DNA of 64,000 nt from Paracoccus fistulariae (GTDB lineage Bacteria; Pseudomonadota; Alphaproteobacteria; Rhodobacterales; Rhodobacteraceae). The stretch is taken from assembly GCF_028553785.1 (NCBI RefSeq), contig NZ_CP067136.1:434001-498000 (forward strand). The letters run 5' to 3'. How positions within the stretch are numbered: the first letter of the stretch is position 1; every line of letters begins with the position of its first letter. Made by a program: the position numbers and the translations under genes. Positions 28,303 through 40,160 of this stretch are shown here, in pieces. The notes below the pieces were generated by a model. The model was not told where the DNA came from. It made no database searches and was given only the letters and a program-made list of their open reading frames with translations.

Positions 28303-28797
28303 GCCAGGCGTTGCGCGACCTGCTGGGCAAGACGCTGATCGTCCGTTCTGCCTATCGCAGTCCCGAACACAACCGCTCCGTCGGCGGCGCAACCCGCTCC
28401 AAGCACCTCGACGGCGCCGCCTTGGACATCGCCATGGCGAACCACGACCCGGTGGCGTTCGAGGCGGCGGCGCGCGAGGTCGGGTTCCTCGGCTTCGGCT
28501 TCTAACCGCGATCAGGGTTCATGCACATCGACCTCGGCCCTGCACGGCAGTGGGGCAAGCGCTTCCCGATCCGGGCCATGGCCTTCGCGGCGGAGACGCC
28601 GCCCGCCCGTGAAGTGCTGGCCGACAGTCGCACCAAGAAGGGCGGCGGTGCGGCTGGTGTGGCGACGCTGTGTGGCGGAACGCCTCGACACCAGGGAGAA
28701 AGCCAATGAAGTTCAGAGAAGGATGCTGGAGGCGGCGGCTCACCGTCCTCGTAATCGCGACGAACTTGTTGACCGGTTGCGTGACGGCAGGTTTTGA
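28303..28797 (+). pseudogene. Endolysin remnant fused to i-spanin remnant
   Basis: Starting at LRDLLGKTLIVRSAYRSPEHN, the sequence follows the intact endolysin (from residue 48) with SKHLDGAALD. A TAA at 28503-28505 replaces the Tyr codon in GFGFYPRSG, and the frame then resumes as MHIDLGPARQWG. After GVATL (about 28668) the rest of the endolysin and the first half of the i-spanin are deleted. The tail VAERLDTREKANEVQRRMLEAAA to GRF matches the end of the intact i-spanin (7230-7374). Three lesions are present: 5' truncation, nonsense mutation and internal deletion, so the copy cannot make a working endolysin. Confidence 0.85.
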
Positions 28798-28960
28798 AGC
28801 TGGCGGCGTGGCAGCGTGTCCGCCAGTCGTGGAATACAGCAGGGAGTTTCAGGCCCGGGCGGCCGAGGAGATGGCGATGCTGCCTGACTTGTCTGCTCTC
28901 GTCGAGATGTTGGGTGACTACGCGGTGACGCGCGAGCAGGCACGAGCCTGCCGCGGATAG
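28706..28960 (+). CDS. Rz1-like o-spanin lipoprotein, second copy
   Basis: An 84-residue protein from ATG 28706, nested in another frame of the i-spanin remnant just as in the intact cassette. It has a basic start, a hydrophobic stretch and lipobox LLTGC. The mature part shares CPPVVEYSREFQARAAEE with the copy at 7283-7540. The frame is intact, but its partner and the endolysin upstream are broken, so it is probably a non-functional leftover. Confidence 0.65.
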   Translation: MKFREGCWRRRLTVLVIATNLLTGCVTAGFEAGGVAACPPVVEYSREFQARAAEEMAMLPDLSALVEMLGDYAVTREQARACRG

Positions 28961-28984
28961 CGGGTCAATGTTCTGGACATCGCG

Positions 28985-29653
28985 CATGGGCGTAGAACGA
29001 CGGTACGTCCTGCCAGCGCATCGCGTTGTGGTGCTTCACCTTGGCCCTCACGCGCGGCAACACCCGGGCATCCATCACGACCGTCACCGGATTTTCACCC
29101 TCGCGGTAGCCACGCGACCGGGCTCGAGCACAGCCTTCATCCGCTGCGCCACCCTGCGCGCGGTTTCGTGCTTCTCAGTCCAGATCGGGGACAGCACCTG
29201 TAAAATTTCCGGCTGGTCGATATCCGAGACGGGCATTCGGCCGATCTTGGGGAATGCATAATCTGCAAGTGTGTTGATCCACTGCTGTCCGTACTTCGGG
29301 TTCTTCCAAGTCGGCAGGCGCTCGATGTGGACCTGTCGGGCGACTTCTTCGAAACAGGGCACGTCCTGGTCCTTGTGATATTTCGGGTTGAGGCCCTGCT
29401 TGGCGAGGTGGCGATACTCCAGGGCGCGTTCGCGCGCCACGTCGAGCGTCACCACGTCAGCACCGCCGAGGCAGAAATCGGTGCGGAGCGGCTTTCCCTG
29501 CCGATTCCGCTGCCCCTTCACCGTGACGCGGACGATCCAGCGCCGCGCGCCGGATGGATCGACCACCAGATACAGCCCGTGGCCGTCGCCATGCCGACCA
29601 GGGCCGAGCGTTCGGACCAGATTCTTCGTCAGCTTTCCCGAGGTATAGGCCAT
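28985..29653 (-). pseudogene. P4-type tyrosine integrase, frameshifted and C-terminally truncated
   Basis: ATG 29653 begins a DUF4102-type arm-binding domain (LTKNLVRTLGPGRHGDGHGLYL, RWIVRVTVKG, LGGADVVTLDVARERA). The core-binding domain follows (VHIERLPTWKNPKYGQQWINTL). After AVLE the frame goes to a stop at 29084, but the next frame continues as SRGYREGENPV to KVKHHNAMRWQDVPSFYAHA, as expected for the family. Restoring 4 bases (CTGG) would give VLDWARSRGYREG, so a 4-base deletion is the likely cause. The catalytic domain with the Tyr nucleophile is absent. It lies beside tRNA-Ser, the presumed attachment site; the element can no longer excise by itself. Confidence 0.85.
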
Positions 29654-29801
29654 AGGAAATACCACAGTTCGTACCACCAAATGAACAGAACCGAGCGCAA
29701 TCGAAACGAAGCCAGTAAGAACAATGAACGCAGATGAGCGCATAAGTTCAGTAACTTATACGCTACCAAGCGGCGCTATGGGGTTCAATGAAAATGGTTA
29801 A

Positions 29802-29891
29802 TGGCGGAGAGACAGGGATTCGAACCCTGGGAACCCGTGAAGGCTCAACGGTTTTCGAGACCGCCCCGTTCGACCACTCCGGCACCTCTCC
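29802..29891 (-). tRNA. tRNA-Ser(CGA)
   Basis: Minus-strand 90-nt tRNA: acceptor GGAGAGG pairs with TCTCTCC (one G-T pair), discriminator G and encoded CCA. The T-loop is GGTTCGAATCC, the anticodon loop CTCGAAA gives anticodon CGA, and a long variable arm is typical of serine tRNAs. Its 3' end faces the integrase remnant, as expected when a prophage integrates into a tRNA 3' end. To its right the ordinary core chromosome begins. Confidence 0.95.
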
Positions 29892-29984
29892 GCGCTTTGG
29901 GTGGTGAGGCGGGGATTTAGAGGGACGGGGGTTGAAGTGCAAGGGGGTTTCGCTGAAAAATCGACGCAATCTGAAAAAGGCCGC

Positions 29985-30818
29985 ATGATGCTTCGATTTC
30001 TTTGCCTCACCTTCACGCTGCTCTTTGCGCAGATCGGCTTTGCACAGGGGGCCGATCTGACCGCGCGGCTGTGGCAGGTCATGGATATCGAGGAATTGCT
30101 GCCGATCATGCGCGATGAGGCCGTGAGCGAGGCTGATGATATCCGCGATATGCTGTTTCCGCGCGGTGGGACCGGCAGCTGGACGCGCGATGTGCAGGCG
30201 ATTCACCGGCCCGAGCGGCTGGCCCGACTGTTTCGCGGCGGGCTGGACGCCGCCTTGCCGGGCATGGATCGTGCGCGCATCGATCAGGGGCTGAGCTTCT
30301 ATGACAGCGATCTGGGGCAGCGGCTGCTGGATCTGGAAAGCGCGGCCCGGATCGCGATGTTGGATGAGGAGGCCGAGGATGCCGCCAAGCTTGCCTATAG
30401 CCGCGCAGAGCAGGCTGGCAGCGAGCGGGCGGATCAGATTGCGCGCCTGATCGAGGCCGCCGATCTGATCGGGCATAATGTTGCGGGCGGCATGAACGTC
30501 TCGATCGCCTTTTCCCAAGGCTTTGGCGATGCGGGCGGCTTTGACATGACGATGGGCGAGGCCGACATTCTGGGCGATGTCTGGGCGCAGCAGGGCCAGA
30601 TCGCCAGCGATGTCGAGGACTGGCTGCAGGGATATATGATGCTGGCCTATTCCAGCCTCAGCGATCAGGATCTTGAGGCCTATATCGATTTCGTCGCCTC
30701 ACCGCCGGGGCAGGCGCTGTTCGGCGCCCTTTTTGCGGGGTTCGGTTCGGTGTTTCGCCAGACCTCTTACGAGCTTGGCGCAGCGGCGGCAGGGCAGCTT
30801 TCGGGGCGCGCGCTGTGA
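29985..30818 (+). CDS. Secreted DUF2059 domain protein
   Basis: A 277-residue protein from ATG-ATG at 29985, chosen because a typical signal peptide follows (LRFLCLTFTLLFAQIGFAQG). The mature protein is helical, with a C-terminal DUF2059-type segment: LQGYMMLAYSSLSDQDLEAYIDFVASPPGQALF. A conserved family of unknown function, likely periplasmic. Its stop overlaps the GTG of the NUDIX gene, so the two are co-transcribed and possibly continue into cysK. Confidence 0.8.
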   Translation: MMLRFLCLTFTLLFAQIGFAQGADLTARLWQVMDIEELLPIMRDEAVSEADDIRDMLFPRGGTGSWTRDVQAIHRPERLARLFRGGLDAALPGMDRARIDQGLSFYDSDLGQRLLDLESAARIAMLDEEAEDAAKLAYSRAEQAGSERADQIARLIEAADLIGHNVAGGMNVSIAFSQGFGDAGGFDMTMGEADILGDVWAQQGQIASDVEDWLQGYMMLAYSSLSDQDLEAYIDFVASPPGQALFGALFAGFGSVFRQTSYELGAAAAGQLSGRAL

Positions 30819-31897
30819 GTGAGCAATGGGCGCTGGTCGGGCCGCTTGCGCAGCCGGGGATGCTGCGGGCTCTGGGCCTGTCGGGGCAGGTGTTACGCCT
30901 TCCGGGGCGACTGATCGGCGGAGAGCGGGCAGGGATCGTGGCCGATGACTGGCCCGCGCTGCAGCAAGGCGACGGGATCGACGCGGTCAGCGTTACGCCG
31001 AACCAGGTGCTGCGCCGCTATGCGCAGGTGATGGGTCTGGCGCCGATCACCGTGGCCGGGCATCGGATCGTCGGGGTGCAGGTGCAGGCCGCCTCGGACG
31101 CGCCCTGGCCGGTGGCCGATTGGCCCAGCGATCTGGCGGCGGAAATTGCCGCGCTGATCGCCGAGGCCCCGGCCGAGCAATCGACCGAATTTCTGAACTG
31201 GCGCCTGCCGATGCTGGGCGTCTGGGCCGCAAGCCGGTTGCGGGGCAGGGCCAGTCCGCACTCGGGCGGCGATCTGGTCGTGCCGCGCGGGCCCGACGAT
31301 CTGCGGGTGACGGCGCGGCAGCAGCCCTTTGCCGGGTTCTTTGCCGTGGATCGGTGGGATCTGTCGCATCGGACCTTTGCGGGCGGCTTTACCCCCACCG
31401 TGCGGCGCGAAGGCTTTGTGTCGGGCGATGCGGTGGTGCTGCTGCCCTGGGATCCCGTGCGCGACCGGGTGATGATCATCGAACAGTTCCGCCTGATCCC
31501 GGCCCTGCGCCACGATCCGCAGCCCTGGCTGCTGGAGCCGATTGCGGGTCGCGTCGATGCAGGTGAAAGCGTCGAGGATGCCGCAAGGCGCGAGGCGCTG
31601 GAAGAGGCGGACCTGCGGATCGGGCAACTGTTCCCGGCGGTGCATCATTATCCAAGCCCCGGAACGCTGGCGGAATACCTGTATCTCTTTGTGGGCATTG
31701 CCGATCTGCCCGATGGCAGCAGCGGCGTGCATGGTTTGGCCTCCGAGACCGAAGATATCCGCGGCCATGTTCTGACCCATGACGCCCTGCTGGATATGGT
31801 GTCGCAGGGGCAGATCGCGAATGGTCCGCTGGCGATGATTGCGCTGTGGTTGCAGGTGAACAAAGAACGGCTGCGGGCGGAACTGGCAGGCGACTGA
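30815..31897 (+). CDS. TrgB-like NUDIX hydrolase (ADP-ribose pyrophosphatase type)
   Basis: A 360-residue protein starting at GTG 30815. The C-terminal half is a NUDIX domain with box GRVDAGESVEDAARREALEEA, which fits GX5EX7REUXEE except that the late Gly is Asp; upstream PWLLEPIAG is typical of ADP-ribose pyrophosphatases. The N-terminal 150 residues form an additional domain, as in TrgB of Rhodobacter sphaeroides, which lies next to cysK and is linked to tellurite resistance (established for R. sphaeroides). The same neighbour, cysK, follows here. Likely hydrolysis of ADP-ribose-like nucleotides. Confidence 0.82.
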   Translation: MSEQWALVGPLAQPGMLRALGLSGQVLRLPGRLIGGERAGIVADDWPALQQGDGIDAVSVTPNQVLRRYAQVMGLAPITVAGHRIVGVQVQAASDAPWPVADWPSDLAAEIAALIAEAPAEQSTEFLNWRLPMLGVWAASRLRGRASPHSGGDLVVPRGPDDLRVTARQQPFAGFFAVDRWDLSHRTFAGGFTPTVRREGFVSGDAVVLLPWDPVRDRVMIIEQFRLIPALRHDPQPWLLEPIAGRVDAGESVEDAARREALEEADLRIGQLFPAVHHYPSPGTLAEYLYLFVGIADLPDGSSGVHGLASETEDIRGHVLTHDALLDMVSQGQIANGPLAMIALWLQVNKERLRAELAGD

Positions 31898-31988
31898 GGG
31901 GTTGGCGCCCTGCGGCGGGGTTGTGCCCCATATGTCGCAACGTGTAGGTAAGCACGACAGAGAAACCCTTGAAGACAGGTCAATCGCC

Positions 31989-33020
31989 ATGCGCATTTAT
32001 TCTGACCTTGCCGATGCCATCGGCAATACGCCCCTGATCCGCCTGCGTCGCGCCAGCGAGGAAACCGGCTGCGAGATCCTGGGCAAAGCCGAGTTCATGA
32101 ACCCCGGCCAGTCGGTCAAGGATCGCGCGGCGCTGTATATCATCAAGGATGCCGTGGCGCGGGGCGAGTTGAAGCCGGGTGGCACGATTGTCGAGGGGAC
32201 GGCGGGCAATACCGGGATCGGTCTGGCGCTGGTCGGGGCTTCGATGGGGTTCAAATCGGTGATTGTCATTCCTGAAACCCAAAGTCAGGAAAAAAAGGAC
32301 ATGCTGCGGCTGGCCGGGGCAACCCTGGTCGAGGTGCCTGCCGCGCCCTACAAGAATCCGAACAATTACGTGCGCTATTCGGGCCGCCTGGCCGAGGAGC
32401 TGGCCAAGACCGAACCGAACGGGGCGATCTGGGCCAATCAGTTCGACAATGTCGCCAACCGTCAGGCGCATGTCGAAACCACCGGCCCCGAGATCTGGGA
32501 ACAGACCGGGGGCAAGGTGGACGGCTTTATCTGCGCCGTCGGATCGGGCGGGACGCTGGCCGGGGTGGCCGAGGCGTTGCAGCCCAAGGGCGTGAAGATC
32601 GGTCTGGCCGATCCCGAGGGCGCGGCGCTGCATTCCTTCTATACCACGGGTGAATTCGACAGCCCCGGAAGCTCGATCACCGAAGGGATCGGGCAGGGGC
32701 GAATTACCAAGAACCTGGAAGGCTTTACGCCGGACTATTCATGGAGAATATCGGATGCCGAGGCGCTGCCGGTGGTGTTCGAACTGCTGGCCTATGAGGG
32801 TCTTTGCCTTGGCGGGTCTTCCGGGATCAATGTCGCAGGTGCCATTCGCATGGCCCGGGAAATGGGGCCGGGCCATACCATCGTGACGATCCTCTGCGAT
32901 TACGGCACGCGCTATCAGACGAAGCTGTTCAACCCCGATTTCCTGCGTGCGAAGGGCCTGCCCGTGCCGGGCTGGATGACGCGGCAGGACGCCCGGTTGC
33001 CGGAAGTCTTCGAAGGCTGA
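31989..33020 (+). CDS. cysK: Cysteine synthase A
   Basis: A 343-residue PLP enzyme that makes cysteine from O-acetylserine and sulfide. ATG 31989 is selected because the family N-terminus IYSDLADAIGNTPLIRL follows directly. The PLP lysine is Lys44 in GQSVKDRAA, the substrate loop is EGTAGNTGIG, and the phosphate-binding glycine loop is GSGGTLAG. GGSSGINVAGA near the C-terminus binds the pyridine ring. It is preceded by the TrgB-like NUDIX gene, an arrangement known in Rhodobacterales. Confidence 0.93.
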   Translation: MRIYSDLADAIGNTPLIRLRRASEETGCEILGKAEFMNPGQSVKDRAALYIIKDAVARGELKPGGTIVEGTAGNTGIGLALVGASMGFKSVIVIPETQSQEKKDMLRLAGATLVEVPAAPYKNPNNYVRYSGRLAEELAKTEPNGAIWANQFDNVANRQAHVETTGPEIWEQTGGKVDGFICAVGSGGTLAGVAEALQPKGVKIGLADPEGAALHSFYTTGEFDSPGSSITEGIGQGRITKNLEGFTPDYSWRISDAEALPVVFELLAYEGLCLGGSSGINVAGAIRMAREMGPGHTIVTILCDYGTRYQTKLFNPDFLRAKGLPVPGWMTRQDARLPEVFEG

Positions 33021-33028
33021 ACTGAATC

Positions 33029-35590
33029 ATGATACGAATTTTTCTTGCCGTTCTTGTGACGGCCTTGTCGCTGTTTGCCCTCCCGCTTGCCGCTCAGGAA
33101 GCGCAATCCGGGTCAGGTGAGCAGTGGAGCAGCATTGCTTACGACGAATGGAACAGCGCCGCAGACCGTGCGGAAAAACTGATCGCAGATCGCGAAACCT
33201 CAAGCGAAGAATTGTCCGAGATCCGCGAGGAAATCGTACGGTGGCGGCAAAGCTTTCAGCAGGGCCAGAATGTCAACGGCCCGCGCATCAAATCCGTGCG
33301 CCAGCAGATCGAAGCCCTTGGCGCACCGCCTGCCGAAGGGCAGACCGAAGATGACGAGATCGCGCAGCGGCGCGAGGATCTGAACAAGCAACTGTCCGAG
33401 CTTCAGGCACCCCGCATCGCGGCGGCCGAAGCCGCAAGCCGGGCAAGCGCGATTATCGACAATATCGCGGAAATTCAGGCCTTTCGTGCCGCGGCCGAGC
33501 TGACCGAAAGCATGCCGCCGCCCTTCATGCCCTCCAGCTGGGCCGAGGCCGCCTCTTCCGGCGCTGAACTGGCCGCGCGCTATGCCGAAAGTGCGGATGC
33601 CGCCCTCAAGACCGACGGCAGCGTCTGGGAGCAGCTGAAAGAGCGTTTGCCCTCGATCCTCAGCTATCTGGTCGCGGCGGCCATCATCCTGACCTATGGA
33701 CGATGGTGGGTTCTTTCGCTGCCCAAGAGGATCTCGGTAAGAGCCTCGGAATATTCCCGCGCCGTCGTTGTTTTCCTGGTCTCTCTTGGTCAGATCATCG
33801 TGCCGCTGATCGGGATCTACCTGCTGGTCAGCGCGATCGAAGCATCTAATCTGGCCGGGGAATGGACAATCCCGATTCTGGGTGCGCTGCCCTCTGCCGC
33901 GATGATCTGGTATGGGGGAAGATGGCTGGCGCAGATGCTGTTTCCGGCCAAGTCGATTGCCTATGACACGCTGGAAATGCCGCGCCCGCTGCGGATCAAG
34001 GCCTATCGGACGGCGGTGCTTCTGTCCTCGATCTTCGCGCTGCATCATATCATGGCATGGGCCATCCTGCCGCCCTCTGGCGCCTATAGCCGCGTCGGCG
34101 ATCAGGTCACCCGCGTTCCGCTGGACATGTCAGATGGGGCCGCGTCGGTCTTTAACTTCATCCTGATCCTGCTGGCGGGTCTGACGGTGTTCCGTCTGGG
34201 CAATATCCTGCGCTCATTGACCAAGCGCGAGGATGCCAGTTCGCTTGCCTATCGGCACCGGCTGCTGTCCTGGGTTGGCAGCCTGTCGCGGGTGATCGCG
34301 GTTCTGTCGGTGCTGCTGGGCTTCTTCGGCCTGATCAACCTGGCCAATTACTTCCTCTGGCCGTGGATCCTGACGGTCGCGCTGATCTGCCTGCTGATCG
34401 TGCTGCAGGATTTCATCGCCGACGTCTTCGCCATGATGCATCGCGGGGCCGAGGGTGCCCGCGAAGGGCTGACGCCGCTGCTGATCGGCTTTGGCCTGAT
34501 CATATTGTCGATCCCGCTGTTCCTGCTCATCTGGGGTGAGCGGAAAGAGGATCTGGCCGAGCTGTGGTTGCAGATCAGGAAGGGCTTCACCTTCGGCGGC
34601 ATCACCCTGTCGCCGGGGGTGATCCTGACGCTGATTATCGTCTTTGCCATCGGCTACACGATCACGCGCGGTATTCAGGGCCTGTTCCGCAACTCGATCC
34701 TGCCCAAGACCAAGCTGGATAGCGGGGCGCAGAATGCGGTCGTGGCCGGCCTCGGCTATGTCGGGATCTTCATCGCCTCGGTGATGGCCATTACCTCGGC
34801 CGGGATCGACCTGTCCTCTCTGGCGATCCTGGCAAGTGCCCTGTCGGTCGGTATCGGTTTCGGCCTGCAGAACATCGTGTCGAACTTCGTCTCGGGCATC
34901 ATCCTGATGGTGGAACGTCCGGTCAGCGTCGGCGACTGGATCGAGGCGGGCGGCCAGCAGGGCATCGTCAAGCGGATCTCGGTCCGCTCGACCATGGTCG
35001 AGACCTTCGACAAGACCGAGGTGATCGTCCCGAACAGCGATCTGATCAGCCAGCCGGTGACCAACTGGACGCGGCATAACAAGGTCGGGCGGATCATCGT
35101 GCCGGTGGGCGTGTCCTATGGCAGCGATACCCGCCAGGTCGAAAAGATCCTCAAGGAAATCATCGAGGATCAGCCGCTGGTGACCATCGACCCGCCGCCC
35201 TCCGTGCTGTTCCGCGCCTTCGGCGCCGACAGCATGGATTTCGAGATCCGGGCAATCCTGTCCGATGTCGGCGCGGGTCTGGGGGTGACCTCGGAAGTGC
35301 TGCACCAGATCGCTATCCGCTTTGCAGAAGAGGGGATCGAGGTGCCGCATCCGCAGCGCGATATCTGGCTGCGCAACCCCGAGGCCCTGCAGATGAAGCC
35401 CGGCGATCCCGACATGGGCGCAGAGGCGAAGGCTGAAGAAGAGAAGCCCGCAGAAAAGGCCGATGAGCAACTGTCGGATGATGAGTTCCACCGCCGCTAT
35501 GACCCGCGCGTCACCTTTGACAAGGATGCGGATGATGCGGCGGGGCCGGACGCGGATGCGGATGGCGACGGGGATGGCGGCGACCGCTGA
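33029..35590 (+). CDS. MscS-family mechanosensitive channel with DUF3772-type periplasmic domain
   Basis: An 853-residue protein with a signal peptide (FLAVLVTALSLFALPLAAQ), a helical periplasmic region (about 30-200) resembling DUF3772, then about ten membrane helices. The MscS core lies at about 600-760: the pore-helix region LASALSVGIGFGLQNIVSN followed by VERPVSVGDWIEAGGQQG and the beta domain with VIVPNSDLISQPVTNW. The C-terminus is a highly acidic tail rich in Asp (DADADGDGDGGD). It releases solutes on hypo-osmotic shock. It starts 8 bases after cysK, so probably the same transcript, ended by the terminator at 35610. Confidence 0.9.
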   Translation: MIRIFLAVLVTALSLFALPLAAQEAQSGSGEQWSSIAYDEWNSAADRAEKLIADRETSSEELSEIREEIVRWRQSFQQGQNVNGPRIKSVRQQIEALGAPPAEGQTEDDEIAQRREDLNKQLSELQAPRIAAAEAASRASAIIDNIAEIQAFRAAAELTESMPPPFMPSSWAEAASSGAELAARYAESADAALKTDGSVWEQLKERLPSILSYLVAAAIILTYGRWWVLSLPKRISVRASEYSRAVVVFLVSLGQIIVPLIGIYLLVSAIEASNLAGEWTIPILGALPSAAMIWYGGRWLAQMLFPAKSIAYDTLEMPRPLRIKAYRTAVLLSSIFALHHIMAWAILPPSGAYSRVGDQVTRVPLDMSDGAASVFNFILILLAGLTVFRLGNILRSLTKREDASSLAYRHRLLSWVGSLSRVIAVLSVLLGFFGLINLANYFLWPWILTVALICLLIVLQDFIADVFAMMHRGAEGAREGLTPLLIGFGLIILSIPLFLLIWGERKEDLAELWLQIRKGFTFGGITLSPGVILTLIIVFAIGYTITRGIQGLFRNSILPKTKLDSGAQNAVVAGLGYVGIFIASVMAITSAGIDLSSLAILASALSVGIGFGLQNIVSNFVSGIILMVERPVSVGDWIEAGGQQGIVKRISVRSTMVETFDKTEVIVPNSDLISQPVTNWTRHNKVGRIIVPVGVSYGSDTRQVEKILKEIIEDQPLVTIDPPPSVLFRAFGADSMDFEIRAILSDVGAGLGVTSEVLHQIAIRFAEEGIEVPHPQRDIWLRNPEALQMKPGDPDMGAEAKAEEEKPAEKADEQLSDDEFHRRYDPRVTFDKDADDAAGPDADADGDGDGGDR

Positions 35591-35609
35591 TCCGCCGCGA
35601 CAGATCAGA

Positions 35610-35636
35610 AGCCGGGGATCACATCCCCGGCTTTTT
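35610..35636 (+). terminator. Rho-independent terminator after MscS-like gene
   Basis: A 10-bp perfect stem AGCCGGGGAT/ATCCCCGGCT with a 3-base loop and a T-tract on the plus strand. It overlaps the last codons of the convergent AI-2E transporter gene. Confidence 0.9.
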
Positions 35637-36737
35637 CAGTTTCGGTGCCAGCGGGGTGATCTGGTCATCCTCTTCCGTCTGGAAATCGGCGCTTGGCAGC
35701 CCCTCTCGTGACAGCATGATCGCGACGGGCCGCAGCCAGTTGATCTGCGAACAGATGATCATCATCGCCACCATGATCGGCACCGCCAGAAACATCCCCG
35801 CGATGCCCCAGACCACGCCCCACAGCGCCAGGCTGAGGATGATGCCAAAGCTGGACAGTTGCAGCGTCTGGCCCAGCAGCATCGGCTCGATCACATTGCC
35901 GATGGCGAACTGGCTGGCGGTGCAGGCGATGGCGACGATGGCCGTGGTGGTGCCGTCGCCGCTGAGCACGAAGGCAAGCAGGCTGGCGATGATCGTCGCG
36001 ACGATGGACCCGATCGAGGGGATGAAGTTCAGGATGAAGGTCAGCAGCGCCACCGCCCCGGCCAGATCGAGCCCGGCGGCGTTGAAGATCATCCAGACGA
36101 TCGCGGCCGTCACCGCGCTGACCGCTGCCTTGACCACCAGATAGCGGTTCACCCGATGCTTGATCGAGGCAATGATCTGCGTGACCTGCCGGGCGCGGGC
36201 GTGATCGCGGGTCAGGCGCTCTATCTTGGTGGCGAACCACAATTGTTCGACGAACATGAAGCCCACGAACATGATCACCAGGATCGAGCCCGACAGCAGC
36301 CCCGAGGCCTGACCGGCCAGCGATCTGATCCAGCCGGTGACGTTGAAATTGGTGATCGCGGTCAGGATGCGTTCCTGCACCTCGGGGCCAAGCCGTTCGG
36401 CCAGGGCGGGCAGGGCGGCCTGCGCCTGTTCGGTGTAGGAAATGGCGATGAAGATCACTTCGTTGATCTGGGCAACGATGGTGGTCGAGACCCATAACAG
36501 GCCCAGCGTGATGCCGATCAGCGCGATGGTCGTGGCCAGCCATTTCGGCACTTTCAGCCGCTTGGAAATGGCATGGATCGCATCCGAGGTCAGCGAGAAC
36601 AGGATGATCGCGATGGCCAGCGAAATCAGGATGAACTTGGCCTGAACCAGCAGGAACAGGACCAGCGCGAAGGCAATGATGCCCAGAAACACCGTCTGCA
36701 ATCTTTCGCGGACTATACTGTCGTCAGAATGGCGCAA
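35619..36737 (-). CDS. AI-2E family transporter (PerM/TqsA-like)
   Basis: A 372-residue membrane protein with paired N-terminal helices (FLGIIAFALVLFLLVQAKFIL), a periplasmic helical segment (about 85-140), and four to five C-terminal helices including LLTFILNFIPSIGSIVATIIASLLA, the AI-2E/PerM signature, and LSLALWGVVWGIAGMFLAVP. Members export autoinducer-2 or act as Na+/H+ antiporters; the substrate here is unknown. The stop lies inside the opposing gene's terminator stem. Confidence 0.9.
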   Translation of the reverse strand: MRHSDDSIVRERLQTVFLGIIAFALVLFLLVQAKFILISLAIAIILFSLTSDAIHAISKRLKVPKWLATTIALIGITLGLLWVSTTIVAQINEVIFIAISYTEQAQAALPALAERLGPEVQERILTAITNFNVTGWIRSLAGQASGLLSGSILVIMFVGFMFVEQLWFATKIERLTRDHARARQVTQIIASIKHRVNRYLVVKAAVSAVTAAIVWMIFNAAGLDLAGAVALLTFILNFIPSIGSIVATIIASLLAFVLSGDGTTTAIVAIACTASQFAIGNVIEPMLLGQTLQLSSFGIILSLALWGVVWGIAGMFLAVPIMVAMMIICSQINWLRPVAIMLSREGLPSADFQTEEDDQITPLAPKLKKPGM

Positions 36738-36762
36738 TCACACATATCCTTGTTGAAGTGAT

Positions 36763-36790
36763 ACGGGTCGAAGCATGCGCCCCGACCCGT
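36763..36790 (-). terminator. Hairpin just downstream of gyrA, probable terminator
   Basis: An 8-bp stem ACGGGTCG/CGACCCGT with a 12-base loop, 8 bases past the gyrA stop. There is no T-tract on either strand, so intrinsic termination would be weak. Confidence 0.4.
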
Positions 36791-36797
36791 GATCGCG

Positions 36798-39590
<2,793 letters not shown>

Positions 39591-39692
39591 GTCAGTACCT
39601 CAATATCTTGTCGAGGTTGATATAGCCGACACGGCAGGTTGGGGCAATGTTGACGCCCGCTTTTCATGCCCTTTTGGCGCCATATCGCGCGG

Positions 39693-40160
39693 TTATCGGG
39701 CGCGGCGCGCCGCCAGAAGCCAGATCCCCGCCAGCAGCGCCGAACAAATCGCATTCCAGGTCGCCATGGACAGCCCCAGAAAGCGCCAGGCAACCTCGTC
39801 GCAGCGCACCACCGGGGCGGATTGCAGCTTTTCCAGCAGTTGCTGCGGCGACATCTCGATCACGCTGATCGTGCCGGCAGAGCAGGTCGCCGGGCCTTCC
39901 CACCAGCCGATCTCGACCCCGGTGTGATAGATCGCGATCGCCATCGATGTCGCCACGGCCAGCGCCCCCAGAATGGCCAGGATGCGGACCCGGCCGGTCA
40001 GCACGACCGCCAGCGCAATGATGACCGCGACCACATGCGGCCAGCGTTGCAGGACACACAGCTCACAAGGGGCATAGCCGATGATCTGAAAGCCAAGTGC
40101 CGCCAGCAGCAGCGCGGCCGACCCGGCCCCCGCCAGACGTGAAAGCTGTATTCCGTTCAT
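39693..40160 (-). CDS. DsbB-family disulfide bond formation protein
   Basis: A 155-residue protein; ATG 40160 with GAGG upstream fits a normal N-terminus (longer frames lack coding character). It has four hydrophobic helices. The first redox pair is in CELCVLQRWPH, the second in ATCSAGT and VVRCDEVAW, the two periplasmic Cys pairs of DsbB. It reoxidises a DsbA-type thiol oxidase using quinone. Confidence 0.87.
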   Translation of the reverse strand: MNGIQLSRLAGAGSAALLLAALGFQIIGYAPCELCVLQRWPHVVAVIIALAVVLTGRVRILAILGALAVATSMAIAIYHTGVEIGWWEGPATCSAGTISVIEMSPQQLLEKLQSAPVVRCDEVAWRFLGLSMATWNAICSALLAGIWLLAARRAR

